A stretch of 64,000 nt of DNA from Nageia nagi (lineage: Eukaryota; Pinophyta): assembly GCA_050084985.1 (NCBI GenBank), contig JBITNC010000001.1:18042001-18106000 (forward strand), given 5' to 3'. Position 1 is the stretch's first letter, and each line of letters opens with the position of its first letter. Positions 1-12,561 of this stretch are shown in pieces. The notes beneath the pieces were generated by a model. The model had not been told where the DNA came from. It saw nothing but the letters and a program-made list of their open reading frames with translations, and did not search any database. Both the position numbers and the translations under genes were made by a program.

Positions 1-560
1 ATTATTTAGGATTTATCTATTATGAATGAAACCAATTTTCTGATGGAAGATAATAAATGGAAGTAAATAACTAATTCACAAGGCAAGTGCCTTAGCAATA
101 ATTTTATAATTAACATTCAAGAGAGTGATAGGTCACCAATTGATGATGAGCTTTAGGTCCCCTTACTTGGGGATAAACTTGTTGTTATCCTTATTAACGA
201 TATTACCAAGAGAACCTATTTGTAATGCTTATAGATAGAGTTTATATGAATCAAGGCCAACAAGACTTGTAAAATTCATAAAGGAATCCATCTAGACAAG
301 GGATCTTATTATCTATCATTTGAGAAAGAGATTCATTTATCTCTTTAAGGGATATGAGTTTATTGCACTCAACTTGAAGATATGGCAAGAGACGAGATGG
401 TACAATATCTTTGCATCGTTGTAAAGGTTGAGTCATGTTTGAAGTATAGGGCTAAGTTGCAAACACTTACATGTAGTGATGAATGAAGAAATTTGCTATA
501 TCTAGAAGAGAAGTTAGTTGGATACCATTCTCATGAATAACTTTGAATTAGGTAGCTTGT
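1..560 (-). pseudogene. LINE ORF2 reverse transcriptase, N-terminal fragment
   Basis: The segment 436-251 on the minus strand contains the block KIPCLDGFLYEFYKSCWP, the plant LINE RT signature normally read as Pro-Gly-x-Asp-Gly followed by Phe-Tyr-Lys and Trp. It lies just before the palm domain. The palm, thumb and 3' UTR would lie left of position 1. The fragment has one open stretch of 61 codons with stops on both sides. Confidence 0.7.
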
Positions 561-999
561 CTCTAAGGTCTTAACCTTTGAAAAAAAAATTTAGATACCT
601 TATCCCTAACCTTGAGCTAGTGCAAACAAGCCTTGATTTGTGCTCCTTTGGCTTCATAGAGTTCTATCAACTGGAGCTCATACTTGATTTACTCAACATG
701 GGATTGCAGGTGAGAGCTAAAGGGATGGAATATAAGTGAAAAAAATCTTTTATAAGCTCATCTCTTAGAGCGTGGATGGAGTGATAATGAATTTGCATAA
801 CCTTCTTACCCAACCTATGAAGAAGAGTATACGTACAAAAGATTACATCATTTTACCATGCAATCCATTTCAATTCTCTTGAAGGTTTGGGAACCACATT
901 CTAAACTCTATGTATATGACATAATATGGCATCAATTTGAAGAAAATATGTATTGGGAAAGAAGTGGGATATATAATATCTTTGTAGAAGGGAGGCTAT

Positions 1000-1760
1000 C
1001 TCAATTATGAATGTAATGGGGGAATGATTAGAGGAGATGAGTCATGGAATAGTCTAGATAAAAGGAGCAAAGGATAAACATCAGGTAAAGGAAACTTCTT
1101 GATTATGGGATAACATTTCATGATCAAAATATTTGAAAACTCTTGCATGGCCAACTTGTAAATTAGACCACGTGTACCATAAGTGTTTTAGGAAGTGCTA
1201 TACCAAAAAGCATGCATTAGGGTATGACAACCTAAGTTTATGCTTCATAAAGAACCATGTTTCACATTCCCTAAGGGCCCATTTATTAAGGGTGAGGTTT
1301 TTTTTTATTAGTTGCATTTTCAACCATATTAAAATCCCCACCCATAAGTCAAACAATTGGTGGAAGGGACAATGCATACCACTTCCATAAAGTGCATCTT
1401 TATAGGGCCTCATCTAAGACATAAATGTTAATTATTCTAAATGACAATCCATCCAATTCAAGCAAAATCCACATCGCTTAATTATTGGGATTCATTCCCC
1501 ATGTAATAAAATTAATTTTTCATCGATTGACTAATAGAATGAGGATGCCACCACTTCCATGGGGATGATTGGTAACGTACATCTAGCTTTTAGGTCAAAG
1601 AAGAGAACATGTTAATTGAAAAGTAGAATCAAATACTTTAACCTCTTACAAACAAACAAATCAATACAATAAAATAACTAAGAGCAAGATATTATTTCAT
1701 ATTAAACCAAGTAACATTGGACTAGATCCATCAACCCTTTGAAAAAATTCATTCATGAGT
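1000..1760 (-). pseudogene. LINE ORF2 endonuclease domain remnant
   Basis: Minus-strand translation across this stretch contains the apurinic-type endonuclease signature GGDFNMVE near 1350-1320, preceded by IINIYVLDE-like sequence. These are the phosphodiesterase-fold motifs of plant LINE ORF2. Many in-frame stops are present, most at positions where the family has Trp, Gln or Arg. The domain nicks target DNA in active elements; this copy is dead. Confidence 0.6.
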
Positions 1761-1967
1761 GTCAAGGAGCATACCTCCATCAAACTCATTAGCAAGCTCC
1801 AAATTACAAAGATACTAGAAAGAGTTAGTAGAGAAACTTTCTTGCTCTTTATTTAAAGGACTAGTGTGTCAAGGCTTACCATATTTAACAAAGGGAATTC
1901 CTCAAGGAGGGCTATGGGAACATAAATCCTATGCTTGAGTGTGCACACCCTCTTCCTTTTCCAACTG

Positions 1968-2960
1968 CTAAATATTTGTAGAAACCAAAAGAATCCCATC
2001 ATCTCCAAAAAAATCCCTTATCACCTTTGCACCATTTGGTAGTTGAGGGGGTGGGGTTTTAACCTTAAAAGGAGGCTTAATATCTACAATTTGAGAATAA
2101 ATTATATATGGATTATCAATATTGAATAACTTGGCCCCTTTACCTTTCTTGTTAGACACATTCTTCCACTCATTTTTTGTTCCCTTAACGGGTTAAGCTG
2201 GAGAGCGTGACGAGGTAGCATGATCTGAGCTCTTGGCTTTAAACTTATTTTTCATCAATGAGCAATCCTTGATTTTGTGATACCTTGATTCATATATATA
2301 ACAGGTGTTCAAAAGATTAATATATGCCAACCTTATTGACAATTAGGCTACATAGAACCAAATTGGTTCATCGCATACCAATTTTCCAATTTGTATGGCA
2401 AGAAGGCATATAAATGGAAAATGGGAAAGGGGAGATATAGGAATTCAACCCACATAGGTACAACTAGGGAAACATTATCATTGATAGTAAAATCCTTAGA
2501 CCATGGTTGAAAAATATGGAGCATGTTATGTATGTAGCTCAAACCCTTAGACAAATTAATTTTTTCATATTCAAGGTTAAATATTAAAAATGAGAAAATC
2601 CCTTAGTAAGGTTTTGAACATGATATACTTGATCATACAAGCTCCAGTATTAATCAATCTAGTTCTTAACAACTACATTAGATGGCATATGTCCCATAAA
2701 GTACCCTATGAGAGTATGGTCTCCAACCATGCACAAGCTTAATTAAACTCATGTAGAGGAATGACCAAGTTGAGGGATGCATTACCTCACTATAAACTTT
2801 GGGAATGAACTTCGTATGGATGTTTTGCTATAGGTGTCATTTCTTGCTCCAATAGCTTCAACCAAAGTTGAAGTTGAAGAATGAGGTTGAGGAATTAAAA
2901 AAACCAAATTTGCCTGTGGTGGAGTAAATGCAATAGTCCTATTAGGATATGGGTAGATCT
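1968..2960 (-). pseudogene. LINE ORF1 remnant (DUF4283-like, CCHC knuckle)
   Basis: The minus-strand segment 2554-2348 reads as the plant LINE ORF1 block in which a Val-Pro-x-Trp-Val motif is followed by Leu-Pro and later by Leu-Glu-Asn (VPMWVEFLYLPFPIF in part). About 50 codons downstream (2310-2200) is a decayed zinc knuckle reading CYIYESRYHKIKDC, where the second Cys and the Gly positions are lost. A lysine-rich tail follows at 2159-1968. In the family ORF1 binds element RNA. Several stops and at least one frame change separate the blocks, so no functional protein is expected. Confidence 0.65.
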
Positions 2961-3061
2961 ATCTCGCACACTCTTCAAAAGTAACTAGCATGATGAAAGA
3001 CTAGAAAATCTTAATACATGAGGTTCAACTTGCTTGCAACTATCTCCAATGCTCTTTAATA

Positions 3062-4154
3062 ATCCTATAAATTTTTATTGTCAAGAGGAAAACATCCTAT
3101 TTGGTTGAATATGAGCTAATTCCAACTACAAATTGGTTTACAATAGGTACACTCAAAAAGAAGATGGAATATGGATTCTTCCTCCTAATTACATATAACA
3201 CATATACTTGGTCCAATGAACCTTATTCTCTACATAATATAATTATGAATCACTAACCATGAAAGATAGTTTATTTCTTATCATCCTTTTGGTTTCCATA
3301 TTTCTTACTAAGGAGTTGTGGTTGGGGGTGATTAGTTTGGAGGGCTTTTAAATAACCTTCTTTTATTGTATATGTTCCTTATCTATTATGTCCCTAACCT
3401 ATTTAACTAGGACCATACTTCCATAATCATGTTATCTTTTTCTAGAATTTATTTTAATTCTTCTTTTTTAGCCTCCCATTCTCCATTTAGCCAATGATCC
3501 AAAATGTGCCACTTGCATGAAGGATTTTGCTGGCTAGGATAGATAAGATAGTGAGAAATCAGGGTTAGACCTTGATTATGGAGAGCCTTTCTAAGCCCAT
3601 TTAAATGAGGGTACTATATGATTATGGGTGGTAAATGTTCCCAAGAATTATCCCATAATTTGATCTCTTTATCATCTCCTACCTTCTACTATAAATTATC
3701 CTTAACCAAAGAAGCTGCATTTTTTGATTCCTTTCCATATATTTGAGCCCTCTCTTGTGACTAGTAGCCGAGGGAGGTCTTTGATTTCATTTACTAGAGA
3801 ATATATTACTTTTAAAACTTGACTCCATAATTTGTCTTGATTTGTGATCCATCTCCAGTATAATTTCCTTAATAAGGCTTGGTTTTTTGTTATTGCAACT
3901 CTAATACCAAGTCTTCCTTCTTTCTTTGGTTGACACACCCTATCACATCTTACCAAGGTATTTTTTTACTCTCCTTTTTCTCTAGACCATAAAAACCTTC
4001 TCATTAGTTTATCTATATCATTAATGATGCTCTTAGGGTCAACTAAAATAAAGAATTTGTAAACTAGTAATGGTTGTAGAATTGATTTCAAGAGTGTGAC
4101 CCTACCTTTAAAGCTCAACCATTTATGAGTCCAATTTTCAAACTTTGAGTGCAC
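3062..4154 (-). pseudogene. LINE ORF2 C-terminus and zf-RVT region, copy 2
   Basis: Segment 4154-3966 contains WTHKWLSFKGRVTLLKSIL and FLWSREKGE, the post-palm block of plant LINE RTs. Segment 3956-3702 continues with VCQPKKEGRLGIRVAITKNQ. Further on (about 3250-3130) the minus strand reads ICVMC, then EESIFHLLFECTYCK, the zinc-binding zf-RVT tail with its Cys-x-x-Cys and His/Cys residues. The copy ends near 3062 in the middle of this tail. Confidence 0.8.
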
Positions 4155-4169
4155 TTTATCTATTATATT

Positions 4170-5256
4170 TTTCTAATCCTTCTTAAAATTTATCTTTGTT
4201 AATGGAATACCTATATATTCTAATGGGATGGAGGCAATTGAGAACCTCAAAATGTGTGTTATTTGAATCCTTATTATTTTATACATATTAAAGAAAAAAA
4301 CTTTTGACTTTTCATCATTTAGTAGTTGACCAATGGTTGTAATATAATAATATAAAATACCTTTGATATTAGTTACTTTTTTTTCTTCAACCCACAATCA
4401 TGTATCATCCATGAATTATATATAGGTTATTGCTATATCTCTATTAAAATTTATCCCTAAGATGATATTCTTTATTTTTTTCCTTTGAATAAGTCTCCCA
4501 AATTCTTCTATAAAAAAATAAATAGGTATGGTGAGATAGGATCTCCTTGTATAATACCTTTGTTAGCCTTGAATATTAAGGAAGGGCTTCTATTGATTAG
4601 GATTGATAAGGATATTGTGGATATACATTCTATAACCCAATTAATCTATTATTAAAACCAAATATTTACAAATTTTGACCTAGAAAATCTTAACTCACTC
4701 TATCATAGGCCTTTGATAAATCAAGATTCAAGAACAGTCCTTTGTTCTTCTTTTGGTCCATCTACTAAATAGTTTCTTGAGCTATCATGATTCCATCTAG
4801 AATTTTTCTACCATGTACAAAACCATCTTTTCTTAAGAGATATGATATTTGATAATATGGTTTTGAGTCTATTAGCCATCACCTTAGTTATAATCTTGTA
4901 GATCACATTACAGAGGGAAATTAGTATGAAATTAATTAGTTTCTCCATCTCTCATCCTTTAAAAATCAAGGTCAAAAAGGTATGGTTAAGGGATTTAAGA
5001 ATACTCCTACTAAACCTAGCCTCTTCCACTACTTTAGTGATATCATTCCTATGGTGTCCTAAAAGGCTTTATATAACGTAATTGGTAATCCATCAAGATC
5101 TAGGGCTTTCCCTAATTACATGGAAGATACTACCTCTTCCACCTCTTCCTCTTTGATCTCCCTCAAAATCTCTTCTTTATGCTTTAGAGATACTAATATG
5201 GGAATACTTCTCAAAACTTCCTCCTAAGCCTGTTTGGAGATATTTGGGTCTATAGT
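4170..5256 (-). pseudogene. LINE ORF2 reverse transcriptase palm, copy 2
   Basis: The minus strand continues the RT after the inserted LTR element. It contains a decayed Pro-x-Gly-Leu-Pro block (about 5110-5080), the region around the catalytic Asp-Asp (about 4420), and the open segment 4397-4173 with the motif NDEKSKVFFFNMYK followed by LEYIGIPL. The latter is the Asn-x-x-Lys-Ser and Tyr-Leu-Gly-x-Pro-Leu block of plant LINE RTs. Multiple stops are present. It primes on target DNA in active elements. Confidence 0.75.
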
Positions 5257-5564
5257 TGTTATGAACCCATAACATGTTATTTATATCATATTAGTATTTA
5301 TCCCACATGTATTATATTTTGATGGTGAATGATCTAACAAGACTATTTATATGATTCCTTTCGTATTGTAAATTATGGAGGAAGAAATATAGTTTCGTTT
5401 GAGAGAACTTATTCCTTAACCTCGAAGTGGAAAAGGCAATTCAATTATTTTAGTAAGTTGTATTTGTAATGGTTTTGTATATTTGAGTGGTATTTGCATA
5501 TTGGAGTGGTTTTTATATGTATTTATTAATAATCTTGTTACTATGCAAAATTAGGTTCTTAGCA
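5257..5564 (+). repeat. 5' LTR of small nested element
   Basis: 308-bp copy beginning with TG and ending in CA, aligned over its full length with 6963-7286. The main difference is a missing stretch near 5410 where the other copy has an extra GC-rich insert (GGAGGTGCCCCCC). Confidence 0.85.
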
Positions 5565-6962
5565 AGTAGTATTAGAGAATGATCTTGGCACTTATGGGTG
5601 GATTTGAAGAAGTTGAAGAGTTTTTTGGCAAGCTAGAGAGTAAAACATTCAGATCTCACACATCCAAAGGTATTTATTTTCTACTAAAATTTTGGGACTT
5701 TGTAGATAATCATGTCAAGAGTGCTTAGTAAATTTTTTAGATTATTCTATTAGGATTGTTCAATAAAAATTATAGATCATTTCAAGTTGTATTGGCTGAT
5801 TTATGAGAATATTGGTGATTGAGATTTTTGTAAAAAAAGGGCAAAGGTGAAATATTCATAAATTTTACATATGTTATCATTTTTTGATGAAATTTCATAT
5901 TTGGATGGGAATTCATGGTACCTATCTATAGTAAAAAAATTTAGAAATATTTTAATTATTTTGATAACTATTTTAATTTATGAAAATGGATACTCTTGTT
6001 CCACCTCTTCATATACATTCTTATAGATAATATAATATTGAATTTATAGAATTTTGTACCACATATGGATTATATGAAGAGATATCCCTTGCTTTCTTTA
6101 TTGATGGCTTATAGGGAAAAAATAAGAAGGAGGTGATAAAATGAAATCCATAAATATTAGATTCATCATATGGATCAACATTATTTGTAGAACTTTATCT
6201 TGAAAGTGAAAATCAATTTTGATATTCATATGTACCTTAGTGGACATATTTTAAAAGACCATTTTAGCATTTAGATATTGTGAGTCCAACCATTAAGGAG
6301 ACACTTGCTCATTATTTTGAATACTAATCCATTATTGATGAGGTTCTTCTTGAGAATTCTATGGAGCTAGTTTCTTTGACTTTAGTGGAGTATGTTGTAG
6401 AGTGTGAGGACATTCCTCTCACTTATATTAGCATGGAAATGATTTCATGGAGTATTCAGGTGAGGATTTTAGAGTATAATGACATGACTTCAAAGCACAT
6501 CATGAGGTTTTCATATCGTAGCAATGAGACTTCAAAGCACAACAACAAGACTCCAAAGCATAACAACAACATGGTGGTTCTTTTTTGAGTCTTTTAGGTC
6601 ATTCATTTTGTTTCCCACTACTCAAAAGCAACATAATCATTATCTTCATGGTATTTTGATACATAGATGGGATCTTGTTCATATTTGGTGCATTGTTGGC
6701 TACTTTGAATAAGTTGGATTCATTGGCTTTTTACTCTCTCTATTATTCATGGAAGGATTGTACTTTGTATTTTGGCAAGCTTTGAGGATAAAGCTTACCA
6801 AAGGGATCAACAATGTAATGACCCTCACTAGTATATTAGTAGCTATTATGGTATGACATGTGAAGTGTGTAAGCTATTATATTTTGTTGTGTGTAGGATA
6901 TTATGTTTTTATGTATGGTGTGTACAAGATTTGAGGCAAAAGCTTATTTAAGGGGGTGGCAA
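5565..6962 (+). other. Internal region of the small LTR element, no recognised domain
   Basis: Begins with the decayed primer site (5566-5578). I see no gag, protease, RT or integrase motif in any frame. A short plus-strand stretch (6361-6588) could encode 75 residues, but its C-terminal part is a threefold imperfect repeat of a GACTTCAAAGCACAACAA unit (6485-6570), and I do not treat it as a gene. Confidence 0.6.
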
Positions 6963-7286
6963 TGGTATGACCCCATAACATGTAATTAGTTATGTTATAT
7001 TCATATTTATCCCACATGTATTAGGTTTGGAAGGTGAAGGGTCTAACAAGGTTATTTATATGAGGCCTTACTTATTATAAATCATCAAGGAAGAAATATA
7101 GTTTCATTTGAGGAGAGAACTTATTCTCTAGGAGGTGCCCCCCTTGAAGTGGGAAAGGCGATTCAATTATTTCAATAAGTGATATTTATAATGGTTTTGC
7201 ATATTTGAGTGGTATTCACATATTGGAGTGGTTTTTATATGTATTTGTGAATAATTTGGTTATTATGAAAAAGTGGGTTCTTAATA
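6963..7286 (+). repeat. 3' LTR of small nested element
   Basis: 324-bp copy, preceded by a polypurine tract at 6950-6958. It ends TTCTTAATA, where the partner repeat ends TTCTTAGCA, so the canonical CA terminus has mutated. Confidence 0.85.
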
Positions 7287-7689
7287 ATAATGAAAAAAGT
7301 AGAAAAATAACCATTAGCTTTTTTTACATACCTAAAAGAGTAGTTTCTTTAATGTCTTTTGTAATGGCAAGACCATCCAAATGGTTATAATGACTTTGGA
7401 CTATGGTTGATTGATGAAATAACTTTATGTTCTTATCTCCATCTTTTAGCCAAGTTATTATGGATCTTTACCTCTAATAGATATCTTCTTTCTTATCAAG
7501 CTCCTCTCCTCTTGCATCAAAGCACTTTATTAAGAAAGTAACTCTTCTAAAATATTTTTTTGTGTGATCATTTTTTCTATTCCTTGAATTCTCCCCATCA
7601 AAGCTACCCTTTGTTGAAAATTTGTTCGTTGAGATTTACTCAAATTTTTTAACATCCATTTTATATGTTTTAATCTAGATTATAACTGG

Positions 7690-8520
7690 AATTGTTCTAT
7701 TCCAAATCTTGGTTTTCCTTATTGCCACCATTTTTGTATGAACTTTGGTAAATATTTATTTAGGAGCAAGACATTCTCAAATTTCAAGGGGCGATACTTA
7801 AGGTAGTCACATCTAATGGTGATGTGGATGCTTACCAAAAAGAGGTTTGAAGATAACTAGTTTAGGATCTTTGAATGATAATTCTAGAGATGTTGAATTA
7901 TTTCCTCTATCAATATTCTATCTAATCTTGATCATTTAATTGTCAATATCATTTCCTTTTATTAGTCCAGATAGTTATACAACCTGGAGGTAGAATATCA
8001 ACTAGGTTCAAATTAGTAGCTTGGATAATCAAGAGCTTATCTTTCTCACTTAATTAAGGTAGACCTCCCTCTTGTTCATTCACTAACATCTTAGCATTAA
8101 AATCTCCTCCCACTATAAATAAGTCTTCTAGGTATGCTTCTCTTAAAGCCTAAATTACCTTCTATTGGTTTTTATTTTATTTTTGTACCTCTTTCATATT
8201 GTATATATTCATTATTAATGAAATTATATTTGATTCTCTATCTCTTAGTTGGATTATTAAGAATCCTATAGCAGACACTGCTCTAACCTGTTGAAAGGTA
8301 TCTATATTCAACAAAGTAACCAATCCACCTAAATAACCTTCAGTAGCTTGGATTTCATAATCTCCTTACCTCAAACATCTTTTTGAAATGATTTGCATAT
8401 CTATAATAGATTCTTTGATTTCTTGTAGTAACACCACTTCTGGATGACTATGTTTTATCATTTTTTAATAACTAATTATCTAAGGTGATTGTTTAATCCC
8501 CTTACATCATTAGGTGTGTC
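7690..8520 (-). pseudogene. LINE ORF2 endonuclease, copy 2
   Basis: On the minus strand, translation beginning near 8510 gives the start of the domain (DVRGLNNH-like), then a VVLLQETK block at about 8430 whose Glu is a catalytic residue, and VGGDFNAKMLVNEQEGGLP near 8090. A terminal block with a clear Asp-Arg-Ile-Asp follows. These are the ordered motifs of L1-type apurinic endonucleases. About a dozen stops interrupt the frame. The unusual clarity of the motifs despite the stops suggests decay mainly by single-base transitions. Confidence 0.75.
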
Positions 8521-8890
8521 TTTCTCCTGATTATACATTATTAGTGCTCCATATGTGGTTGAATGTGTCAAATATTTATACCCTATCTATTTGTCATAGA
8601 CTGTGGGTTTTGCATTTGGTTAGATGTTATATTATCTATTCCCCTCCTTCCTTATATGCTTTGTTATTCTACTATTATTATAGCTTGATGAGGGAGATTA
8701 TCTCCTACTTTAGGTTTTTAAATATTTTCAACTAGATTTGAGCTTGGTAATTCCTCCCACTTCATATGATAATTTGATCTTAGGATCTTATATTTGTTAT
8801 ATGGGTTCCTCCAATATTGGTGTTGGATTAAGTTTTCTCCCTTTTATTGGTTCCTCTCCCTTGGTTGGTTACTACTTTTTGTTCCTCTTC

Positions 8891-9500
8891 TCATAAAATT
8901 TTGAAAACCTTGATCACTTTCATTTTGCAAATGTTGGGTTTATGGATTTGTAATTGTTTAACTATCTCTCCTTTAGCCAATTTAGGGAAATATTTAATTG
9001 AATTTCCATATTCATGACATACTCTACATCTAAATAGAATTGATTCATAATCTATTTGTTTCTTCCATATGTCTCCTCTAAATCTAAGATCAATGTCAAC
9101 CAGTAGAGGTTTACTTAAGTCCATCTCCACATATATGCTAGCATAAGTAGTTGAACCTCCTTTTGTTAATGCTCTTGATATACCAATATATATCCCGAAT
9201 AGGTTATCAATCATTTGTAAAATCTCCTCCATCTAGTATTCCAATGGAAGTGCAAATAATTTAAGCTAAATTGAAGCTACCAAGGTCTCAATTATAAGAT
9301 CAAAATATGATATACATGGTTGCATGAATAAATCTATAGGACTTGTATTATATGGTACTCCCTTAAAGGCCATGTCCTTATCAAATATTAGTATAAATTA
9401 TACCATAAAATAACCATTCATGAGTTTCTAAATATAAATTTACCCTCATGGTTCCCAATGATTTTTGGCCTATGAACACAAGAAGCTGGAAGATGTTTGG
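8891..9500 (-). pseudogene. LINE ORF1 fragment with CCHC-like knuckle
   Basis: The open stretch 9232-8891 (113 codons) carries the plant ORF1 block YASIYVEMDLSKPLLVDIDL, then WKKQIDYESILFRCRVCHEYG and KYFPK. The last part is the zinc knuckle CRVCHEYGNSIKYF, with the final Cys replaced by Phe. In active elements this protein coats the LINE RNA. The same block is recognisable in copy 3 at about 11330-11560 on the plus strand. Sequence upstream to about 9500 is the decayed N-terminal half. Confidence 0.75.
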
Positions 9501-10263
9501 AGTCACATAAACTTGCATATGAGGCTATATGTGGATTTGTATGCAATATCATCTTCTATGAGTTCCTCTGGTATATCCAATACTAGGTTTATTTTGGTCT
9601 ATAGTAGGCATCCATTCCTTCTAGCTCGCTTCACCTATGTCTGCTTCCTTTTTCCTATGTTTTATAGAATATTTCGAGCTTATTACCCTTTATCACCTTA
9701 TTTTCCATTACTATCTTTAAGTGAACCCATTAAATATTTCCCATGGAAATTCCTTGGGCTTTTATTTATTCTTGAATTTCCTTTCAAGGATTCTCCCATT
9801 ACTCCATATAACAGGCTCTCATTTTTTTCTTTCAAAAATAAAAAAATCTAGGGTAAAATATTAACACTAAGAAAATACTTTTAGGAAAAGATTTTATTAC
9901 CAAGCCCCTATAAAAGAGAAGGTTTTAAAATTAATACAATCCTATAATGAACCAAAAATTATGTGCCCAAGAAACTTCCCTCCATAAGCACACAAATGCA
10001 ACTCATGAGCCCAAACAACCTCTACTCACAAGTCCTTTATTTCATGTACACGTGATGCAGACAACCCCTCCCTTCACTCCATGAGGCTTATGCATAAGAA
10101 TTTTAATACCTATCACATGTCTAACAAGGTCTAATGCTCCTAAAACCTTCATGCATACCATCTAGGGACTAGTGCTTCAATGAATTTATAGATTTATCAT
10201 AGTCAATTTGAAATTAGTAAGAGGATCAATCAAACTCTCTAATGCTCAAACTAGTAAATTATA

Positions 10264-10282
10264 ATTGTTAATTATTAACAAT
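10264..10282. repeat. Palindromic centre of the LINE inverted repeat
   Basis: ATTGTTAAT (10264-10272) and ATTAACAAT (10274-10282) are exact reverse complements around one base (10273). Similarity between the left arm read leftward and the right arm read rightward continues outward through 9860-10250 versus 10300-10740, including the shared blocks near 10090/10490 and 9860/10700. The right arm has an extra stretch (about 10290-10310) bounded by two ACTAGT copies. Confidence 0.85.
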
Positions 10283-10899
10283 ATAAAAAACTAGTAAATT
10301 GATTTTATTTGCAACTAGTTTGGGCATTTCATATTTTGATCAATCCTTCTATTGATTTTAGATCAATTAAGAGAAACCTACAAATTCATCGAAATCCTAG
10401 TCCATAGACGATGCACATGAAGGGTTGAAGAGTGTCAAACCCTTTCAGACAAGTGATATGCATTTGAATTCTAATGCATAAGCCTCATGGAGTGAAGGGA
10501 GGGGTTATTTTTTTCATTCATTCATGAACCAAAGGACTTATAAGCAAAGGTCATTTGGGATTGCGAGTTGATTCGACATGCTTGTGGAGAGAAGCTTATT
10601 GGGCATGAAATTTATGGGACATGATGGGACTATATAATGTTTAAGATGTTATTTATTTTAAGGGTTTGATAATAAAATATTTTTCAAAAAGTACTTTCTT
10701 AGTGTTAAGCTTTTGCCCTATATTTTTAAATTTTTGGAAAAAAAAATGTATAGTCTACTATATGGACTAATAGGAGAATACTTAGTAAAGGGTTGAGAAT
10801 GAAAGCCTAAGGAATTTCAATAGGAAATATTTTGTAGTAGAAATCAAAGGTAGTAATGGAAAAGGAGATAACACAAGGGAATAAGTTCAAATGATTCTT

Positions 10900-12180
10900 C
10901 AAAATATGGGAAAACGGAAGGAGATAGAGGAAAAGCTAGCTAGAAGGAATGGATGGCTACCACATATTGAAATAGTCCCAACATTGGCTATATTAGAGGA
11001 ATTTATAACAAATGAAATTGCATAAAAATCTACACACACCCTTATATGCAAGTCTATTGGACTTTGATCCTCTCCCAAATTCTTGTATTCACAGGCCAAA
11101 AATCACTAGGAACCAAAAGGGGAACTTGATATTTATATAATAGGGACAAGGCCTTTGAGGGAGGACCATATAATATAGGTCCTTTATGTTTACTCATGCA
11201 ACCATGGAGATTGGATTTTGATCCTAGAATTGAACCCTCAACAACTCCAATCTAGCTTAAATTATTTGTACTTCTCTTAGAATACTAGAGGGAGGAGATT
11301 ATACAAATGATTGGTAACCTATTAAGGATGTATATTGGTAGATCAAGAGCATCATAAGAAGGATGTTCAACTACTTATGCTAGAATATGTGTTGAGATGG
11401 ACTTAAGTAAACCTCTATAAGCAGACATTGATATTAAAGCTAGAGGGAACATATAGAAGCAACATATATATTATACATAAATTCCATTTAGATGTAGAGC
11501 CTATCATGAATATGGAAATTTAGTCAAATATTTCCCCAAATTAGCTAAATGTGAGACAAATCAAATAGTTTCAAACCCAAAAACCCAATATCCACAAAAT
11601 GATAGTGATCATGGTTTCTAAAATATTATGAGAAGAGGAAGAAAAAGTGATAACTAGCCAAAGGAGAGGAACCAATAGAAGGGAGAAAACATAATCTAAT
11701 GCCAAGATTGGAGGAACCCACCTAAAAAATATGAGATCCAAATATTAGATGATCCAATGAAGGGAGATGAATTAGCAAGCTCATATCTAGCTGAAAATGT
11801 TGAAAAGCCTAAAGAAGGAGAGAATACCCCTACTCAAGCTAAATAACAATAGAACAACAAAGTGTATAAGGAATGAGGGGAATAAAGGATGGAAAATCCA
11901 CCCAAATGCAAAACCCACCAATCCATTACAAGTACATAGGATATAAATATTTGACACATTCAACCACAAATGGAACACTAATAATTGATAATTGGGAGAA
12001 AACACACCTAATGATGTCATTATGTGATTAGTAGATAAAAATAGAGAAAAAACAACCTTAAGAATCACTCAAATGGAGAAAAGATAGAAAAATTAAAAGT
12101 CTCAAGGAGCTAGTAGGAAGACAAATAAGGAGAAAATGCAATAATGAGAGCATTTATGAGAATCAAATCTAAATTTTATA
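10900..12180 (+). pseudogene. LINE ORF1 remnant, copy 3
   Basis: Plus-strand translation at 11370-11560 gives TTYARICVEMDLSKPL, then IPFRCRAYHEYGNLVKYFPK. This is the same ORF1 block as in copy 2, and here also the zinc knuckle has lost Cys residues (CRAYHEYG). Stops occur at several Trp/Gln-type positions. The apparent minus-strand open stretches at 10899-11099 and 11787-12068 are shadows of this region. Confidence 0.7.
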
Positions 12181-12199
12181 ACTCAAACTCCTAATTATT

Positions 12200-12515
12200 A
12201 TAACTACATGGAATGTAAGTGGATTATAAAACCACCCTAGATAATTAGCTGTTAAAAAATGATAGAAGATAATCATCCATAAGTGGTATTACTATGGGAA
12301 ACCAAAGGATCTATGGGAGCTATGCAAATCATTTCAAAAAGATTCTAGAGGTAAGGATATTATGAATCCAAGTTACTTAGAGTCTTTTAGGTGGATTGGC
12401 TACTTTATGGAATAGAAATACCTTTAAAGAGATTGGATCAACATATGCTAGAGGAATTTTATGATCCAACTAAGATATAGATAATCAAACATAGTTTGAT
12501 TGATAGTATACATAC

Positions 12516-12561
<46 letters not shown>

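Larger units (their letters stand above)
1..3060 (-). mobile_element. LINE-type non-LTR retrotransposon, partial (copy 1)
   Basis: Read on the minus strand, this stretch gives in order an ORF1 nucleic-acid-binding region (about 2960-1968), an endonuclease-like region (about 1760-1000) and the start of a reverse transcriptase (about 560-1). That is the order of plant L1-type elements. The element runs off the left edge, so its 3' end is not visible. Its 5' end appears to abut the truncated 3' end of the next LINE near 3060, where the match between the other two LINE copies also stops. All frames carry stops, so it is a fossil. The 5' limit is judged from loss of similarity, not from a target-site duplication. 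Confidence 0.8.
5257..7286 (+). mobile_element. Small LTR retroelement nested in LINE copy 2
   Basis: Two direct repeats of 308 bp (5257-5564) and 324 bp (6963-7286) flank 1.4 kb. The first begins TGTTATGAACCC and ends TTCTTAGCA; the second begins TGGTATGACCCC and ends TTCTTAATA. Immediately inside the left repeat is GTATTAGAGA, close to the initiator-Met tRNA primer site; just before the right repeat is AAGGGGGTGG, a polypurine tract. Target duplications are ATAGT (5252-5256) and ATAAT (7287-7291), one mismatch. Removing the element restores continuous LINE sequence comparable to copy 3. No gag or pol domain is recognisable in the 1.4 kb, so it is probably non-autonomous or too decayed to read. 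Confidence 0.85.
3061..10272 (-). mobile_element. LINE-type retrotransposon (copy 2), interrupted
   Basis: A minus-strand LINE. From right to left it gives a 5' leader (10272 to about 9500), ORF1 (9500-8890), endonuclease (8520-7690), the endonuclease-RT linker (7680-7292), an inserted LTR element (5257-7286), the RT palm (5256-4170), RT thumb/C-terminus (4154-3702) and a zinc-binding RT tail (3250-3062). Sequence and order match copy 3 on the plus strand beyond 10274, at perhaps 75-80% identity by eye. Its 3' end is cut at about 3061, where copy 1 starts. Confidence 0.85.

Noticed and set aside
9465-9851. Plus-strand frame of 128 codons with hydrophobic C-terminus
   Set aside because: It is antisense to LINE ORF1; the mirror copy at 10899-11099 appears on the opposite strand as expected for a shadow.
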